Positions 43,370 to 51,931 of a stretch of 64,000 bases of DNA are shown here, piece after piece. The stretch comes from Butyricimonas synergistica DSM 23225 (GTDB lineage: Bacteria; Bacteroidota; Bacteroidia; Bacteroidales; Marinifilaceae): positions 969,475 through 1,033,474 of the forward strand of contig NZ_KB903359.1 in the NCBI RefSeq assembly GCF_000379665.1. Reading direction: 5' to 3'. A program made the translations under genes and the position numbers. The notes beneath the pieces were generated by a model. It was not told where the DNA came from and did no database searches. It saw nothing but the letters and a program-made list of their open reading frames with translations. The first letter of the stretch is position 1. Each line of letters starts with the position of its first letter.

Positions 43370-44929
43370 ATGTTTAAAAATCATCCTAAAGGGTTGCTTA
43401 CAGCCGCCCTAAGTAACATGGGAGAACGTTTCGGCTACTACATCATGAATGCCGTGTTAGTGTTGTTCCTGTGTTCTAAATTTGGTCTGAGTGAAGCTGC
43501 CAGTGGTACTATTTACTCTTTCTTTTACGCTGGTATATACATTTTAAGCCTTATCGGTGGTCTTATCGCAGACCGCACACAAAACTACAAAGGAACCATC
43601 AAGACCGGTCTTGTAGTTATGGCAGCAGGATACATTATTCTTTCTATTCCTATCCTCGCTACATCGGCAAACACGACTTGGTTGTTGACTCTTACTTGTT
43701 TTGCCTTGTTCCTTATTGCATTCGGTAACGGTTTGTTCAAAGGTAACTTACAGGCAATCGTGGGTCAAATGTATGATAATTATGAAACGGAGGCAGCCAA
43801 AGAAGGTCCGGAAGCTCTTAAACTTGCAAAAAGCAAAAGAGATTCAGGTTTCCAGATCTTTTATGTATTCATCAACGTAGGTGGTTTGATTGCCCCGTTC
43901 ATTGCTCCTGTTTTACGCCAATGGTGGTTGGGTGTGAACGGCTTCTCTTACAATGCACAACTTCCGGCACTTTGCCACGAGTATATTAACAATGCTGCCG
44001 CTATGGCACCCGAAGCTCTTGCAAACTTGCAACAACTTATGACTGCCGCCGGGGGAACGATTACCGATTTGGCAACCTCTTGCTATCAATACCTGCAAAT
44101 TTTCAATGAAGGTATTCACTATTCATTCATTGCATCTGTTGCAGCCATGCTTATCTCTCTTGTTATTTTCTTTGTTTCTCAAAAAACTTTCCCAAATCCG
44201 GCAAAGAAAGCTGCAACACAGAGCATAGACTATACCCCTGAGGAGAAAGCTGCTATGGCTAAAGAGATTAAACAGAGAATGTACGCATTATTTGCCGTTT
44301 TAGGTATCGTTATATTCTTCTGGTTCTCATTCCATCAGAACGGTATGTCCCTTTCATTCTTTGCACGTGATTTCGTAGATTCTTCAGCTGTTGCACCTGA
44401 AGTATGGCAAGCAATCAACCCCTTCTTCGTGATTGTCCTTACCCCCATAATCATGGCAATCTTTGGATTCCTTGCAAGACGCGGTAAAGAAATTTCAACT
44501 CCGAGAAAGATCGCAATTGGTATGTTCATTGCGGGAATGGCATTCTTGTTCCTTGCTATTTTCTCAATGATGAAAGGTTATCCTTCTGCTGACTCATTCA
44601 AATTACTTCCCATTGCAGAGCAAATGGCAAGTAAGGCACACTGGTGGGTTCTTATTGTTACCTACTTCTTCCTGACAGTCGCAGAGTTGTTCATCTCGCC
44701 TCTTGGATTATCATTTGTATCAAAAGTTGCTCCCAAGAGTATGCTTGGTTTATGTCAAGGTCTATGGTTAGCAGCGACCGCCCTCGGTAACCTTCTACTT
44801 TGGATTGGTCCTCTTATGTACAACGCATGGCCGATCTGGCAGTGCTGGATGGTATTCTTGATCGTATGCCTTGTATCCATGGGCGTTATGCTTGGTATGG
44901 TAAAATGGCTTGAAAGAGTTACAAAATAA
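43370..44929 (+). CDS. POT/PTR-family proton-dependent peptide transporter
   Basis: The 519-residue inner-membrane protein has about 12-14 spans. The N-terminal POT signature is kept (SNMGERFGYYIMNAVLVLFL, the E-x-x-E-R-F-x-Y-Y type motif: here GERFGYY), followed by GGLIADRTQNYKGTIKTG and GNGLFKGNLQAIVGQMYD. The C-terminal half has FSFHQNGMSLSFFARDF and ELFISPLGLSFVSKVAPKSMLGLCQGLWLAATALGNLL. POT members bring in di- and tripeptides with protons. It is a stand-alone gene with its own promoter and terminator. Confidence 0.93.
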   Translation: MFKNHPKGLLTAALSNMGERFGYYIMNAVLVLFLCSKFGLSEAASGTIYSFFYAGIYILSLIGGLIADRTQNYKGTIKTGLVVMAAGYIILSIPILATSANTTWLLTLTCFALFLIAFGNGLFKGNLQAIVGQMYDNYETEAAKEGPEALKLAKSKRDSGFQIFYVFINVGGLIAPFIAPVLRQWWLGVNGFSYNAQLPALCHEYINNAAAMAPEALANLQQLMTAAGGTITDLATSCYQYLQIFNEGIHYSFIASVAAMLISLVIFFVSQKTFPNPAKKAATQSIDYTPEEKAAMAKEIKQRMYALFAVLGIVIFFWFSFHQNGMSLSFFARDFVDSSAVAPEVWQAINPFFVIVLTPIIMAIFGFLARRGKEISTPRKIAIGMFIAGMAFLFLAIFSMMKGYPSADSFKLLPIAEQMASKAHWWVLIVTYFFLTVAELFISPLGLSFVSKVAPKSMLGLCQGLWLAATALGNLLLWIGPLMYNAWPIWQCWMVFLIVCLVSMGVMLGMVKWLERVTK

Positions 44930-44949
44930 GCAACAACTTCAATCATATA

Positions 44950-44983
44950 AAAAAGAGTTCGGGGTCCCCGAACTCTTTTTTTT
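44950..44983 (+). terminator. Terminator of the POT transporter gene
   Basis: A near-palindromic stem AAAAAGAGTTCGGGG / CCCCGAACTCTTTTT, with minimal loop, is followed by further Ts. It lies about 20 bases after the stop. Confidence 0.9.
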
Positions 44984-45063
44984 GAAAACATAAACCCATA
45001 TCGCATTCACGAGCGCATTTTTCTAGTAACAACCCGGCAAAGACTATCCGACCGGACATAAAA

Positions 45064-45098
45064 ATAGGTTGTCGACCATTCATAGACCGACAACCTAT
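45064..45098 (-). terminator. Terminator of the DUF3078 gene
   Basis: The stem ATAGGTTGTCG / CGACAACCTAT has a 13-base loop. On the minus strand it is followed by TTTTTATG, a T-run, and lies 42 bases after the stop of the DUF3078 gene. Confidence 0.8.
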
Positions 45099-45139
45099 CC
45101 TATTAAAAAATACGGGGTTTATAAGCTTCTATCTTGCAA

Positions 45140-46033
45140 CTAAAAATGAATCTGCAACCCTACACCCAACACTTCTTTAAATTGCACTCTCGGTCCCGCA
45201 GACCCATCCTTTTGAGCAATCTTCACGTCATTATCGTACAATAAATTTGTAGATAGCGTTGTTGAAAACCATTTATTAATAGCCATATTCAATTGCACGT
45301 CCCAGCGGACATCAATATTCTGCGGATCTTCAAGGTAGTTGGAATACAATTCCAAACGAGAATAAATCGTCATATTTTGCAAAAACTCGTAATTTACTTC
45401 AGCTTTCAAGTTAGCACCGAACTCTGACAGTAAATGTTTTCCCTTGTCCACGCCGAAAGCACCTTCATCCGACAAACGTTTGTTCGCCACGATAGTTCCC
45501 CGCCATGAAGCAGGTGTAAAAGTTACGGAAAATATTTTATTTGGATTCCACGTGGCACCAACACCAATAACTAAATACCCGGGTGCCATGAATTTCGAAA
45601 TAAAATCAGAATCCTCAATATTATAATCATATCCCTTGGCAAACTGCGTGTTAAAGTTCAACAAGGCACTCCAATACAATGATTTATACATTTGATAACC
45701 GTATGTAGAAGCAAAATAAATCTTATCGTTTGTCTTCCGGGCGCTTTTCCCGTCGTTCTTTGTCAAACCGTATCCTAACTCCAAACGATTTTGCCATAGT
45801 TGACGATCTCGCTTAAAATCGGCACTGTACGTTATCTGACTGTCAAATGCCATCGCAGACTCACCTCCGGCAGACCAACTGCTTAAACTCACTTGCGTCA
45901 ATTTCAACCCGAAATATCCTGCTTTATTCCACGCCGTATCTCTCACCGGCTGCGCATCCAATTGCCCCCATCCCAACAGGAACAAGGCAATACATAAAAA
46001 TCCTCTCATCATATACATTATTAATTTATCCAA
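45140..46033 (-). CDS. DUF3078 outer-membrane-type protein
   Basis: The 297-residue product has a signal peptide (MMRGFLCIALFLLGWGQLDAQ). Met codons at 46033, 46018 and 46012 are all possible starts; the -7 box at 46057-46050 leaves a more normal leader for the later ones. The mature part matches DUF3078: WNKAGYFGLKLTQVSLSSWSAGGESAMAFDSQITYSADFKRDRQLWQNRLELGYGL, then barrel-like strands (SVTFTPASWRGTIV, YSRLELYSNYLEDPQNIDVRWDVQLNMAI) and a final LGVGLQIHF. It is probably a small beta-barrel; function unknown. Confidence 0.85.
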   Translation of the reverse strand: MDKLIMYMMRGFLCIALFLLGWGQLDAQPVRDTAWNKAGYFGLKLTQVSLSSWSAGGESAMAFDSQITYSADFKRDRQLWQNRLELGYGLTKNDGKSARKTNDKIYFASTYGYQMYKSLYWSALLNFNTQFAKGYDYNIEDSDFISKFMAPGYLVIGVGATWNPNKIFSVTFTPASWRGTIVANKRLSDEGAFGVDKGKHLLSEFGANLKAEVNYEFLQNMTIYSRLELYSNYLEDPQNIDVRWDVQLNMAINKWFSTTLSTNLLYDNDVKIAQKDGSAGPRVQFKEVLGVGLQIHF

Positions 46034-46049
46034 TTAACATTTAATTTCA

Positions 46050-46057
46050 CAAAAGTA
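46050..46057 (-). promoter_or_regulatory. -7 box for the DUF3078 gene
   Basis: The minus strand reads TACTTTTG from 46057 to 46050, a perfect TAnnTTTG match 17 bases before the outermost ATG and 38 before the ATG at 46012. Confidence 0.55.
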
Positions 46058-46102
46058 ATCTTTTCCGATTAAACGTGAAACAATACCGATAGGTTATAAA
46101 AA

Positions 46103-46130
46103 AATGTCCCAAAGTTTAACTTGAGACATT
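46103..46130 (-). terminator. Terminator of the proS-pepT unit
   Basis: Imperfect stem AATGTCCCAAAG / CTTGAGACATT; read on the minus strand it is followed by a run of seven T. It lies about 50 bases after the pepT stop. Confidence 0.75.
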
Positions 46131-46179
46131 ATTTCTTTATCAACTCCGACTTTCAAACTCAGGATAGCGTTCTAACCAA

Positions 46180-47403
46180 TTATATTTTAGCGGAAAACTC
46201 GGATATTTTCACGATCAATTTAACCGCTTTCTCCATGGATGAAACGGGTATATACTCGTAACGCCCATGAGAATTATGCGCTCCATTGGACAGGTTTGGC
46301 GTCGGTAGTCCCATAAAAGACAGTTTCGCCCCGTTGGTTCCACCCCGGATTGGCACGATCAAAGGTTTAATACCTAATTCCGCCATCGCTTGTTTGGCGA
46401 TTTCCACGATATACCTTACCGGTTCGAGCCGTTCTTTCATGTTGGCGTACTGGTCTTTCATATCCAGCAATACCGGCAGGTCATATTTCCGGGTAAATTC
46501 CCGAACCCCATTTTCGATAACACCTTTCCGCCACTCGAAAGTTTCCTTGTCAAAATCGCGAATCAATATTTCAAGAACCGTTTCTTCTACCGTACCTTTT
46601 ATCGAATAGATATGAAAAAATCCCTCGTAACCGGAAGTATACTCGGGAGCATCCTTCTTCGGAAGACCCGCCATAAACTCATTAGCGACCTTGATAGAAT
46701 TCACCATCTTATTCTTGGCATAACCGGGATGGAAATTCCTCCCTTTGAATGTCAAACGGGCTAAAGCGGCATTAAAATTCTCGCACTCTAGTTCTCCGAT
46801 CTCTCCTCCATCCAGCGTATAGGCAAACTTGGCCCCGAATTTCTTCAAGTCAAAATGGTCTACCCCCTCCCCGATTTCCTCGTCCGGAGTAAAGCAAACA
46901 GCGATTCTCCCGTGTTTGATTTCCGGATGCCGTATCAGGTATTCCATTGCCGTCAAAATCTCGGCAATACCGGCTTTATCATCTGCCCCGAGAAGCGTGT
47001 TTCCGTCGGTCACGATCAAGTCTGTCCCCACGTAATTCAACAATTCAGGAAAATCATCCGGGGATAACGTGAATCCTTTCTCTTTATTCAGAAGAACATC
47101 TACTCCCTTATAACTCTCTATAATTTGCGGCTTCACGTGTTTGCCCGTCATATCCGGACTGGTATCCATGTGGGCGATAAAACCGATGGAAGAACACTCC
47201 TTATCCGTATTCCCGGGGACGAAACCCATCACGTACCCGTAATCATCCACCGACACGTCCTGCATACCTATCGCCTGCATCTCTTCACAAAGAAGATAAG
47301 CAAACTCCAATTGTCCCGGCGTACTCGGAACCAACCCGGTTTCCCGATCCGACTCCGTGTGTATCTTCGCATACCTAAGAAAACGCTCAACTACTGGCAA
47401 CAT
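46180..47403 (-). CDS. pepT: Peptidase T (tripeptidase)
   Basis: The 407-residue M20B metallopeptidase is full length (MLPVVERFLRYAKIHTESD). Metal-site blocks are IGFIAHMDTSPDMTG (His, Asp), NTLLGADDKAGIAEIL (bridging Asp), VCFTPDEEIGEGVDHFD (catalytic and metal Glu), YTLDGGEIGELECENFN (Asp) and the C-terminal NLSNGAHNSHGRYEYIP (His). It removes N-terminal residues from tripeptides in the cytoplasm and can act on products of the POT transporter. It starts 18 bases after proS, so the two are co-transcribed. Confidence 0.97.
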   Translation of the reverse strand: MLPVVERFLRYAKIHTESDRETGLVPSTPGQLEFAYLLCEEMQAIGMQDVSVDDYGYVMGFVPGNTDKECSSIGFIAHMDTSPDMTGKHVKPQIIESYKGVDVLLNKEKGFTLSPDDFPELLNYVGTDLIVTDGNTLLGADDKAGIAEILTAMEYLIRHPEIKHGRIAVCFTPDEEIGEGVDHFDLKKFGAKFAYTLDGGEIGELECENFNAALARLTFKGRNFHPGYAKNKMVNSIKVANEFMAGLPKKDAPEYTSGYEGFFHIYSIKGTVEETVLEILIRDFDKETFEWRKGVIENGVREFTRKYDLPVLLDMKDQYANMKERLEPVRYIVEIAKQAMAELGIKPLIVPIRGGTNGAKLSFMGLPTPNLSNGAHNSHGRYEYIPVSSMEKAVKLIVKISEFSAKI

Positions 47404-47421
47404 ATATTAATTCTGTGATTA

Positions 47422-48897
47422 TTAATAAGCTCTCGCTATCAACACCCTCCTGTGGGACGGTTTCCCGGTCACCATACATTTGCCTTCCTCCTCGGGCGCA
47501 TCGAACGGAATACAACGAATGGTAGCTTTCGTTTCGTTCTTGATGAGTTCTTCCGTTTCCGGGGTTCCATCCCAGTGACACAAGAAGAAACCGCCCTTCG
47601 TGTCAAGCAACGTCTTGAATTCCTCGTAAGAATCCACTTTCGTTATCCTCTTGGAACGACGCTCCAAAGCCAATTTGTATATATTTTCTTGAATCTCATC
47701 CAACAATTGCTCGATATGCAATTCAATTCCTTCCAACGGCAAAGTTTCCTTCGTTAGAGTATCGCGACGAGCCACTTCAATTGTTCCATTCTCCAGATCA
47801 CGTTCTCCCATGGCAAGGCGCACAGGAACACCTTTTAACTCGTAATCGGCAAACTTCCAACCCGGTTTTTGAGTATCCCGGTCATCGAATTGCACGGTAA
47901 TTCCGGCTTTACGCAACTTCTCGATTACCCCGCTAATCGCTTGACGTATTCTTTCCAGTCCCTCCATGCTTTTGTAAATCGGCACGATTGCCACTTGTAG
48001 CGGAGCCAGTTTCGGGGGCAACACCAAACCGTTATCATCAGAATGCGACATGATCAATGCTCCCATCAAACGGGTAGAAACCCCCCATGACGTAGCCCAC
48101 ACGTACTCTTGTTTCCCCTCTTTCGTGGTATATTGCACATCAAATGCCTTGGCAAAATTCTGTCCCAAGAAATGAGAGGTACCCGCTTGTAGCGCCTTTC
48201 CGTCCTGCATCATCGCCTCGATGGTCAAAGTATCCAACGCCCCGGCAAAACGCTCGGTTTCACTCTTGTGTCCCATGATGACAGGCATCGCCATCCACTT
48301 CTCGGCAAACTCGGCATACACCCGGATCATCTTGTTCGCTTCCTCGATCGCCTCTTCCTTTGTAGCGTGAGCCGTGTGACCTTCCTGCCACAAGAACTCA
48401 GCCGTGCGCAAGAACATACGGGTACGCATCTCCCAGCGCATCACATTAGCCCATTGGTTACACAAGATCGGGAGATCACGATAAGACTGAATCCAATTCT
48501 TGTAAGTATTCCAAATAATCGTCTCGGAAGTCGGACGAATAATATATTCTTCTTCCAATTTGGCAGCCGGATCAACCACCACACCGCCTCCATTGGGATC
48601 ATTTTTTAAACGATAATGAGTTACGACCGCACATTCCTTAGCGAATCCTTCCACGTGGTCAGCTTCTTTTGAAAAGAAAGACTTGGGAATCAACAAGGGG
48701 AAATAAGCATTGCAATGCCCGGTATCCTTGAACATCTGGTCTAACTGATGCTGCATCTTTTCCCATATGGCGTAACCGTAAGGCTTAATCACCATACATC
48801 CTCTTACCGCTGAATTCTCTGCTAATCCGGCTTTTACCACCAGATCATTGTACCATTGTGAATAATTCTCTTCTCTTGAAGTTAAAAACTTAGCCAT
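47422..48897 (-). CDS. proS: Prolyl-tRNA synthetase (eukaryote/archaeal-like form)
   Basis: The 491-residue product has the short form without the bacterial editing insert: [48 protein letters not shown]. Class II motif 2 is [30 protein letters not shown], and motif 3 is [26 protein letters not shown]. The anticodon domain begins [12 protein letters not shown], and the C-terminal Zn-like domain is present ([20 protein letters not shown]) ending in AY. It charges tRNA-Pro. This form is normal for Bacteroidota. A -7 box lies 27 bases upstream. Confidence 0.97.
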   Translation of the reverse strand: MAKFLTSREENYSQWYNDLVVKAGLAENSAVRGCMVIKPYGYAIWEKMQHQLDQMFKDTGHCNAYFPLLIPKSFFSKEADHVEGFAKECAVVTHYRLKNDPNGGGVVVDPAAKLEEEYIIRPTSETIIWNTYKNWIQSYRDLPILCNQWANVMRWEMRTRMFLRTAEFLWQEGHTAHATKEEAIEEANKMIRVYAEFAEKWMAMPVIMGHKSETERFAGALDTLTIEAMMQDGKALQAGTSHFLGQNFAKAFDVQYTTKEGKQEYVWATSWGVSTRLMGALIMSHSDDNGLVLPPKLAPLQVAIVPIYKSMEGLERIRQAISGVIEKLRKAGITVQFDDRDTQKPGWKFADYELKGVPVRLAMGERDLENGTIEVARRDTLTKETLPLEGIELHIEQLLDEIQENIYKLALERRSKRITKVDSYEEFKTLLDTKGGFFLCHWDGTPETEELIKNETKATIRCIPFDAPEEEGKCMVTGKPSHRRVLIARAY

Positions 48898-48923
48898 CTC
48901 ATTATTTTTTGATAAAACAAGTG

Positions 48924-48931
48924 CAAATTTA
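48924..48931 (-). promoter_or_regulatory. -7 box for proS-pepT
   Basis: The minus strand reads TAAATTTG from 48931 to 48924, a perfect TAnnTTTG match 27 bases before the proS ATG. The rest of the 258-base gap to 49156 shows no gene I can support. Confidence 0.6.
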
Positions 48932-49155
48932 CAACAAAAACTAGGATTTCCGATTTTTATTTTCTATTTTTATGAAGATAAAGATAAAATACCTGCCATC
49001 AAAATAAGTTACAAGCCACTGACGTACTGGTTTAGGACTTATTAGCATGAAAGTAGTAGAAATACAAAGAACGTGGTACACATTTTGTTATATTACAAGT
49101 AAACCAAAACACTCAGAATTTGTCATAGGATAAGAAAGGAAATAAATTTACAGCC

Positions 49156-50337
49156 ATGAAGATAGCGTTATTCATCTCAGCATTAGCAGTCATATTCAGT
49201 GCCTGCTCTTCCTCGCAAAACTTTACAAGGGCGCAGGAAGACGATATTTACTATGTCCCCGGCAAGCGTTCTCTTTTTGTACAGGAAGTCAAAAAGAAAA
49301 CTGGCGTGGACATCGTAGCGGACAGAACTTCATCTTCTCGAGAGAACACGGCAAACGATAAAACATACCCGAAGGAAAACGACAACAGCGTGAATCCCAA
49401 ATCTCACGCCATAGGTATGGCTCGTTATGCCACGGAAAAGCAAGTACAGAAAGAAGAAGAACGGACAGGACAAACCGTTTCCAGAATCGCAATACCGGAA
49501 GGCGACGGGTACTGGCTCGGGGGATTCAAAGGTTCCGATAATGATCTGGAAGAATGCGTTCGCATCATGAATCGTTACCCGGAAGGCTTCGCTTATTTCG
49601 GTAACGGATACGAGATCGCTCAAAACCTCTCGTTCAGTCCGGACTGGAACGTGTTCACGTTAAACGGTCGTTACTGGTGGTTCCCGACAAACTCGAATAT
49701 TTCATTATACAACGAACTGATTTTTGGAAACTACCCGAAATACGCTTGGACTATGATATGGAACGATCCCCGTTTCGATAGTTTCGCGTGGAGTAATCGT
49801 GTTTCCTTCGGTTGGGACCGTTGGGGATGGAGAGGTTCCTTCGGCTGGGGTAGCGGCTGGGGATACGACCCCTTCTGGAACAATTACGGATACTACGGTT
49901 TTTATGACCCCTGGGGATGGAATTCATGGGGACCGAATTACGGTTACTATCCGGGATGGGGTTATCCGCACTGGGGACATCGCCCCGGATGGGGACACCA
50001 CGGACCAAATTGGGGACATCATCGTCCGGGTTGGGGTGGTTCGATAGAAAGACCGACAGCCTCGACTACTCGCTACGCTCCTAAAAAGCAATACACGAGC
50101 AATCGCAACGCCCGGTCGTACAGCACCTACTCCCGAACTTCAAGAAGTTCCAGTACCAGCAGAAACAGTAGTTTCGATCGTGGCAATTCAGGTTCTACCC
50201 ACAACCCGTCATACAACTCCGGAAGTTATTCCAGAGGGAACAGTAGCGGTGGCTCATATGGCAGTAGTTCTTCTTCCCGTTCAAGCAGTGGCAGAAGCGG
50301 ATCAGTTGAGCGTACTAACACGGGTAGCAGAAGATAA
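49156..50337 (+). CDS. Lipoprotein with Trp/Gly/Tyr-rich centre and Ser/Arg-rich tail
   Basis: The 393-residue product has lipoprotein signal MKIALFISALAVIFSACSSS. About residues 20-190 form a conserved-looking region (DIYYVPGKRSLFVQEVKKK, EGDGYWLGGFKGSDNDLEECVRIMNRYPEGFAYF, NLSFSPDWNVFTLNGRYWWFPT). Residues ~220-298 are repetitive and rich in Trp, Gly, Tyr, Pro and His (GWGYDPFWNNYGYYGFYDPWGW, then HWGHRPGWGHHGPNWGHH). Residues ~300-393 are Ser/Arg/Gly-rich and surely disordered. No family is recognised. The aromatic repeats suggest a surface adhesion, wall-binding or matrix role. It is followed by a FadL-type gene 23 bases later. Confidence 0.8.
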   Translation: MKIALFISALAVIFSACSSSQNFTRAQEDDIYYVPGKRSLFVQEVKKKTGVDIVADRTSSSRENTANDKTYPKENDNSVNPKSHAIGMARYATEKQVQKEEERTGQTVSRIAIPEGDGYWLGGFKGSDNDLEECVRIMNRYPEGFAYFGNGYEIAQNLSFSPDWNVFTLNGRYWWFPTNSNISLYNELIFGNYPKYAWTMIWNDPRFDSFAWSNRVSFGWDRWGWRGSFGWGSGWGYDPFWNNYGYYGFYDPWGWNSWGPNYGYYPGWGYPHWGHRPGWGHHGPNWGHHRPGWGGSIERPTASTTRYAPKKQYTSNRNARSYSTYSRTSRSSSTSRNSSFDRGNSGSTHNPSYNSGSYSRGNSSGGSYGSSSSSRSSSGRSGSVERTNTGSRR

Positions 50338-50360
50338 TGTCTAAATTAATACTTTAGGAT

Positions 50361-51863
50361 ATGAAAATATTATATATACTGCCGGTTCTATTTCTCTTCA
50401 CCTTGTCGGCTTCGGCACAAAGTGAAGAAGACGCCCTCAAATTCTCCAGAATACTCCCGTTCGGTTCTGCAAGAGTAACCGCCATGGGAGGGGCATTCAC
50501 GGCTCTAGGCGGAGATTTAACCACTTTGTCAATGAACCCCGCGGGAATCGGGGTCTTTCGTAAATCGGAATTCAGTTTTACTCCCATGATGGACTTCGCC
50601 CATTCCAAAACCAAGGGAATCGACAACGAAAAGAATATGTTCATTCTAAGTAATGCAGGTCTGGTATTATCATTCAGCCCGAATAGCAAAACATTGAAGA
50701 ACTTCAATATCGGTTTTAACTATTCAACACTGAATAATTTTAACCGGAACACATTTCAAGGCTATTACGAAACGAACGGCAACTCCTCGTTAGCCAACGT
50801 GTGGAAAGAAGAAGCCGACGGGAAATCCCCGAAACAGCTAAACGATTTCACCACAGGACTGGCTTATGATGCCTATATGCTTTATCTAAGCAAAGAAGAC
50901 ATCGAAAACGGGAATTACGATTACGAGAACCCCATCCGGGAAACCGACCAGTTACAACATTACAAATACACGAGGGAACGCGGATACCAGGGTGAATACG
51001 CCATATCGCTTGGAGGTAATCTCAGTGACAAATTCTATTTCGGGGCAACCCTCGGGATTCAGTCACTCCACTACAAATCATTCTCCGTCTACACGGAAGA
51101 AATTATTGGTGACAACATCACGAATAAGTTAGAAAAATTCAGTATGTACCAAGACTTCACGAGTAGCGGTACGGGATTAAACTTCAAAGCGGGATTCATA
51201 TTCCGTCCTATCCCGGCAATCCGCATCGGTGCAGCCATCCATACCCCGACGTATTATAATATCGACGCTTTTGCCGAAAACAACGTATCTGCTTTATTCA
51301 CGGAGAAACCCGTTGAAGATGCAAAGGTGGAACCCGGTTTCCAGTATGGCAACTCTGCATGGACAGAATACTCGTACAAACTAAAAACCCCATGGCGAGT
51401 GATGGCTGGTGTAGCAGTTGTACTCGGTCAACGGGCTATCATCAGTGGTGATTATGAGTACGTGGATTACACGGCGGCTAAATTCTCTGATGATGACGCC
51501 AAAAACGAATACCTAGAAACGAATAATGTAATCAAGAACATTTACAAAGCCACTCATAATTTCAGAGCTGGTGCCGAATACCGTTTCAGTAGCGTTTTCT
51601 GTATCCGAGGAGGATACGCCCTTTCCGCTTCCCCGTATACCAAAGGGGAAATGAACGAAGATAACGATATCCAAATATATTCCGGTGGTCTGGGAGTAAA
51701 TCTCGGTTCATTTTACGCCGACGCCTCTTTCATGCACAAACAATCAGATCTCAAAGGGTTATTCTATTACTATGAATCCCCCAACGGTACGATCGAATCT
51801 CCGGAATTCAAAACGAAATTCTATAACAACGAATTCCGCTTGACACTAGGCTTAAGATTCTAA
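50361..51863 (+). CDS. OmpP1/FadL-family outer-membrane transporter
   Basis: The 500-residue product has signal peptide MKILYILPVLFLFTLSASAQ. Its N-terminal hatch is typical: ALKFSRILPFGSARVTAMGGAFTALGGDLTTLSMNPAGIGVFRKSEFSFTP (compare FadL 'NPAg'). The barrel includes FGATLGIQSLHYKSF, FKAGFIFRPIPAIRIGAAIHTPTYYNI, KTPWRVMAGVAVVLGQRAIISGDYEYVDY and a final FRLTLGLRF. Members bring hydrophobic small molecules across the outer membrane; Bacteroidota copies are often called hemin-receptor-like without proof. Co-transcription with the Trp/Gly-rich lipoprotein is likely. Confidence 0.88.
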   Translation: MKILYILPVLFLFTLSASAQSEEDALKFSRILPFGSARVTAMGGAFTALGGDLTTLSMNPAGIGVFRKSEFSFTPMMDFAHSKTKGIDNEKNMFILSNAGLVLSFSPNSKTLKNFNIGFNYSTLNNFNRNTFQGYYETNGNSSLANVWKEEADGKSPKQLNDFTTGLAYDAYMLYLSKEDIENGNYDYENPIRETDQLQHYKYTRERGYQGEYAISLGGNLSDKFYFGATLGIQSLHYKSFSVYTEEIIGDNITNKLEKFSMYQDFTSSGTGLNFKAGFIFRPIPAIRIGAAIHTPTYYNIDAFAENNVSALFTEKPVEDAKVEPGFQYGNSAWTEYSYKLKTPWRVMAGVAVVLGQRAIISGDYEYVDYTAAKFSDDDAKNEYLETNNVIKNIYKATHNFRAGAEYRFSSVFCIRGGYALSASPYTKGEMNEDNDIQIYSGGLGVNLGSFYADASFMHKQSDLKGLFYYYESPNGTIESPEFKTKFYNNEFRLTLGLRF

Positions 51864-51884
51864 TAAATAAACGTTATAAAAATA

Positions 51885-51918
51885 AGAGAGGCTACCCGAA
51901 TACGAATAGCCTCTCTTT
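51885..51918. terminator. Terminator between convergent FadL-type and PKD-like genes
   Basis: A perfect stem AAGAGAGGCTA / TAGCCTCTCTT with loop CCCGAATACGAA lies between the convergent stops at 51863 and 51932. It can act on both strands. Confidence 0.85.
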
Positions 51919-51931
51919 ACAAACTGAAACT

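Noticed and set aside
49047-49133. 28-codon frame MKVVEIQRTWYTF.. in the proS/49156 gap
   Set aside because: No ribosome site, promoter box or recognisable protein feature; chance frame.
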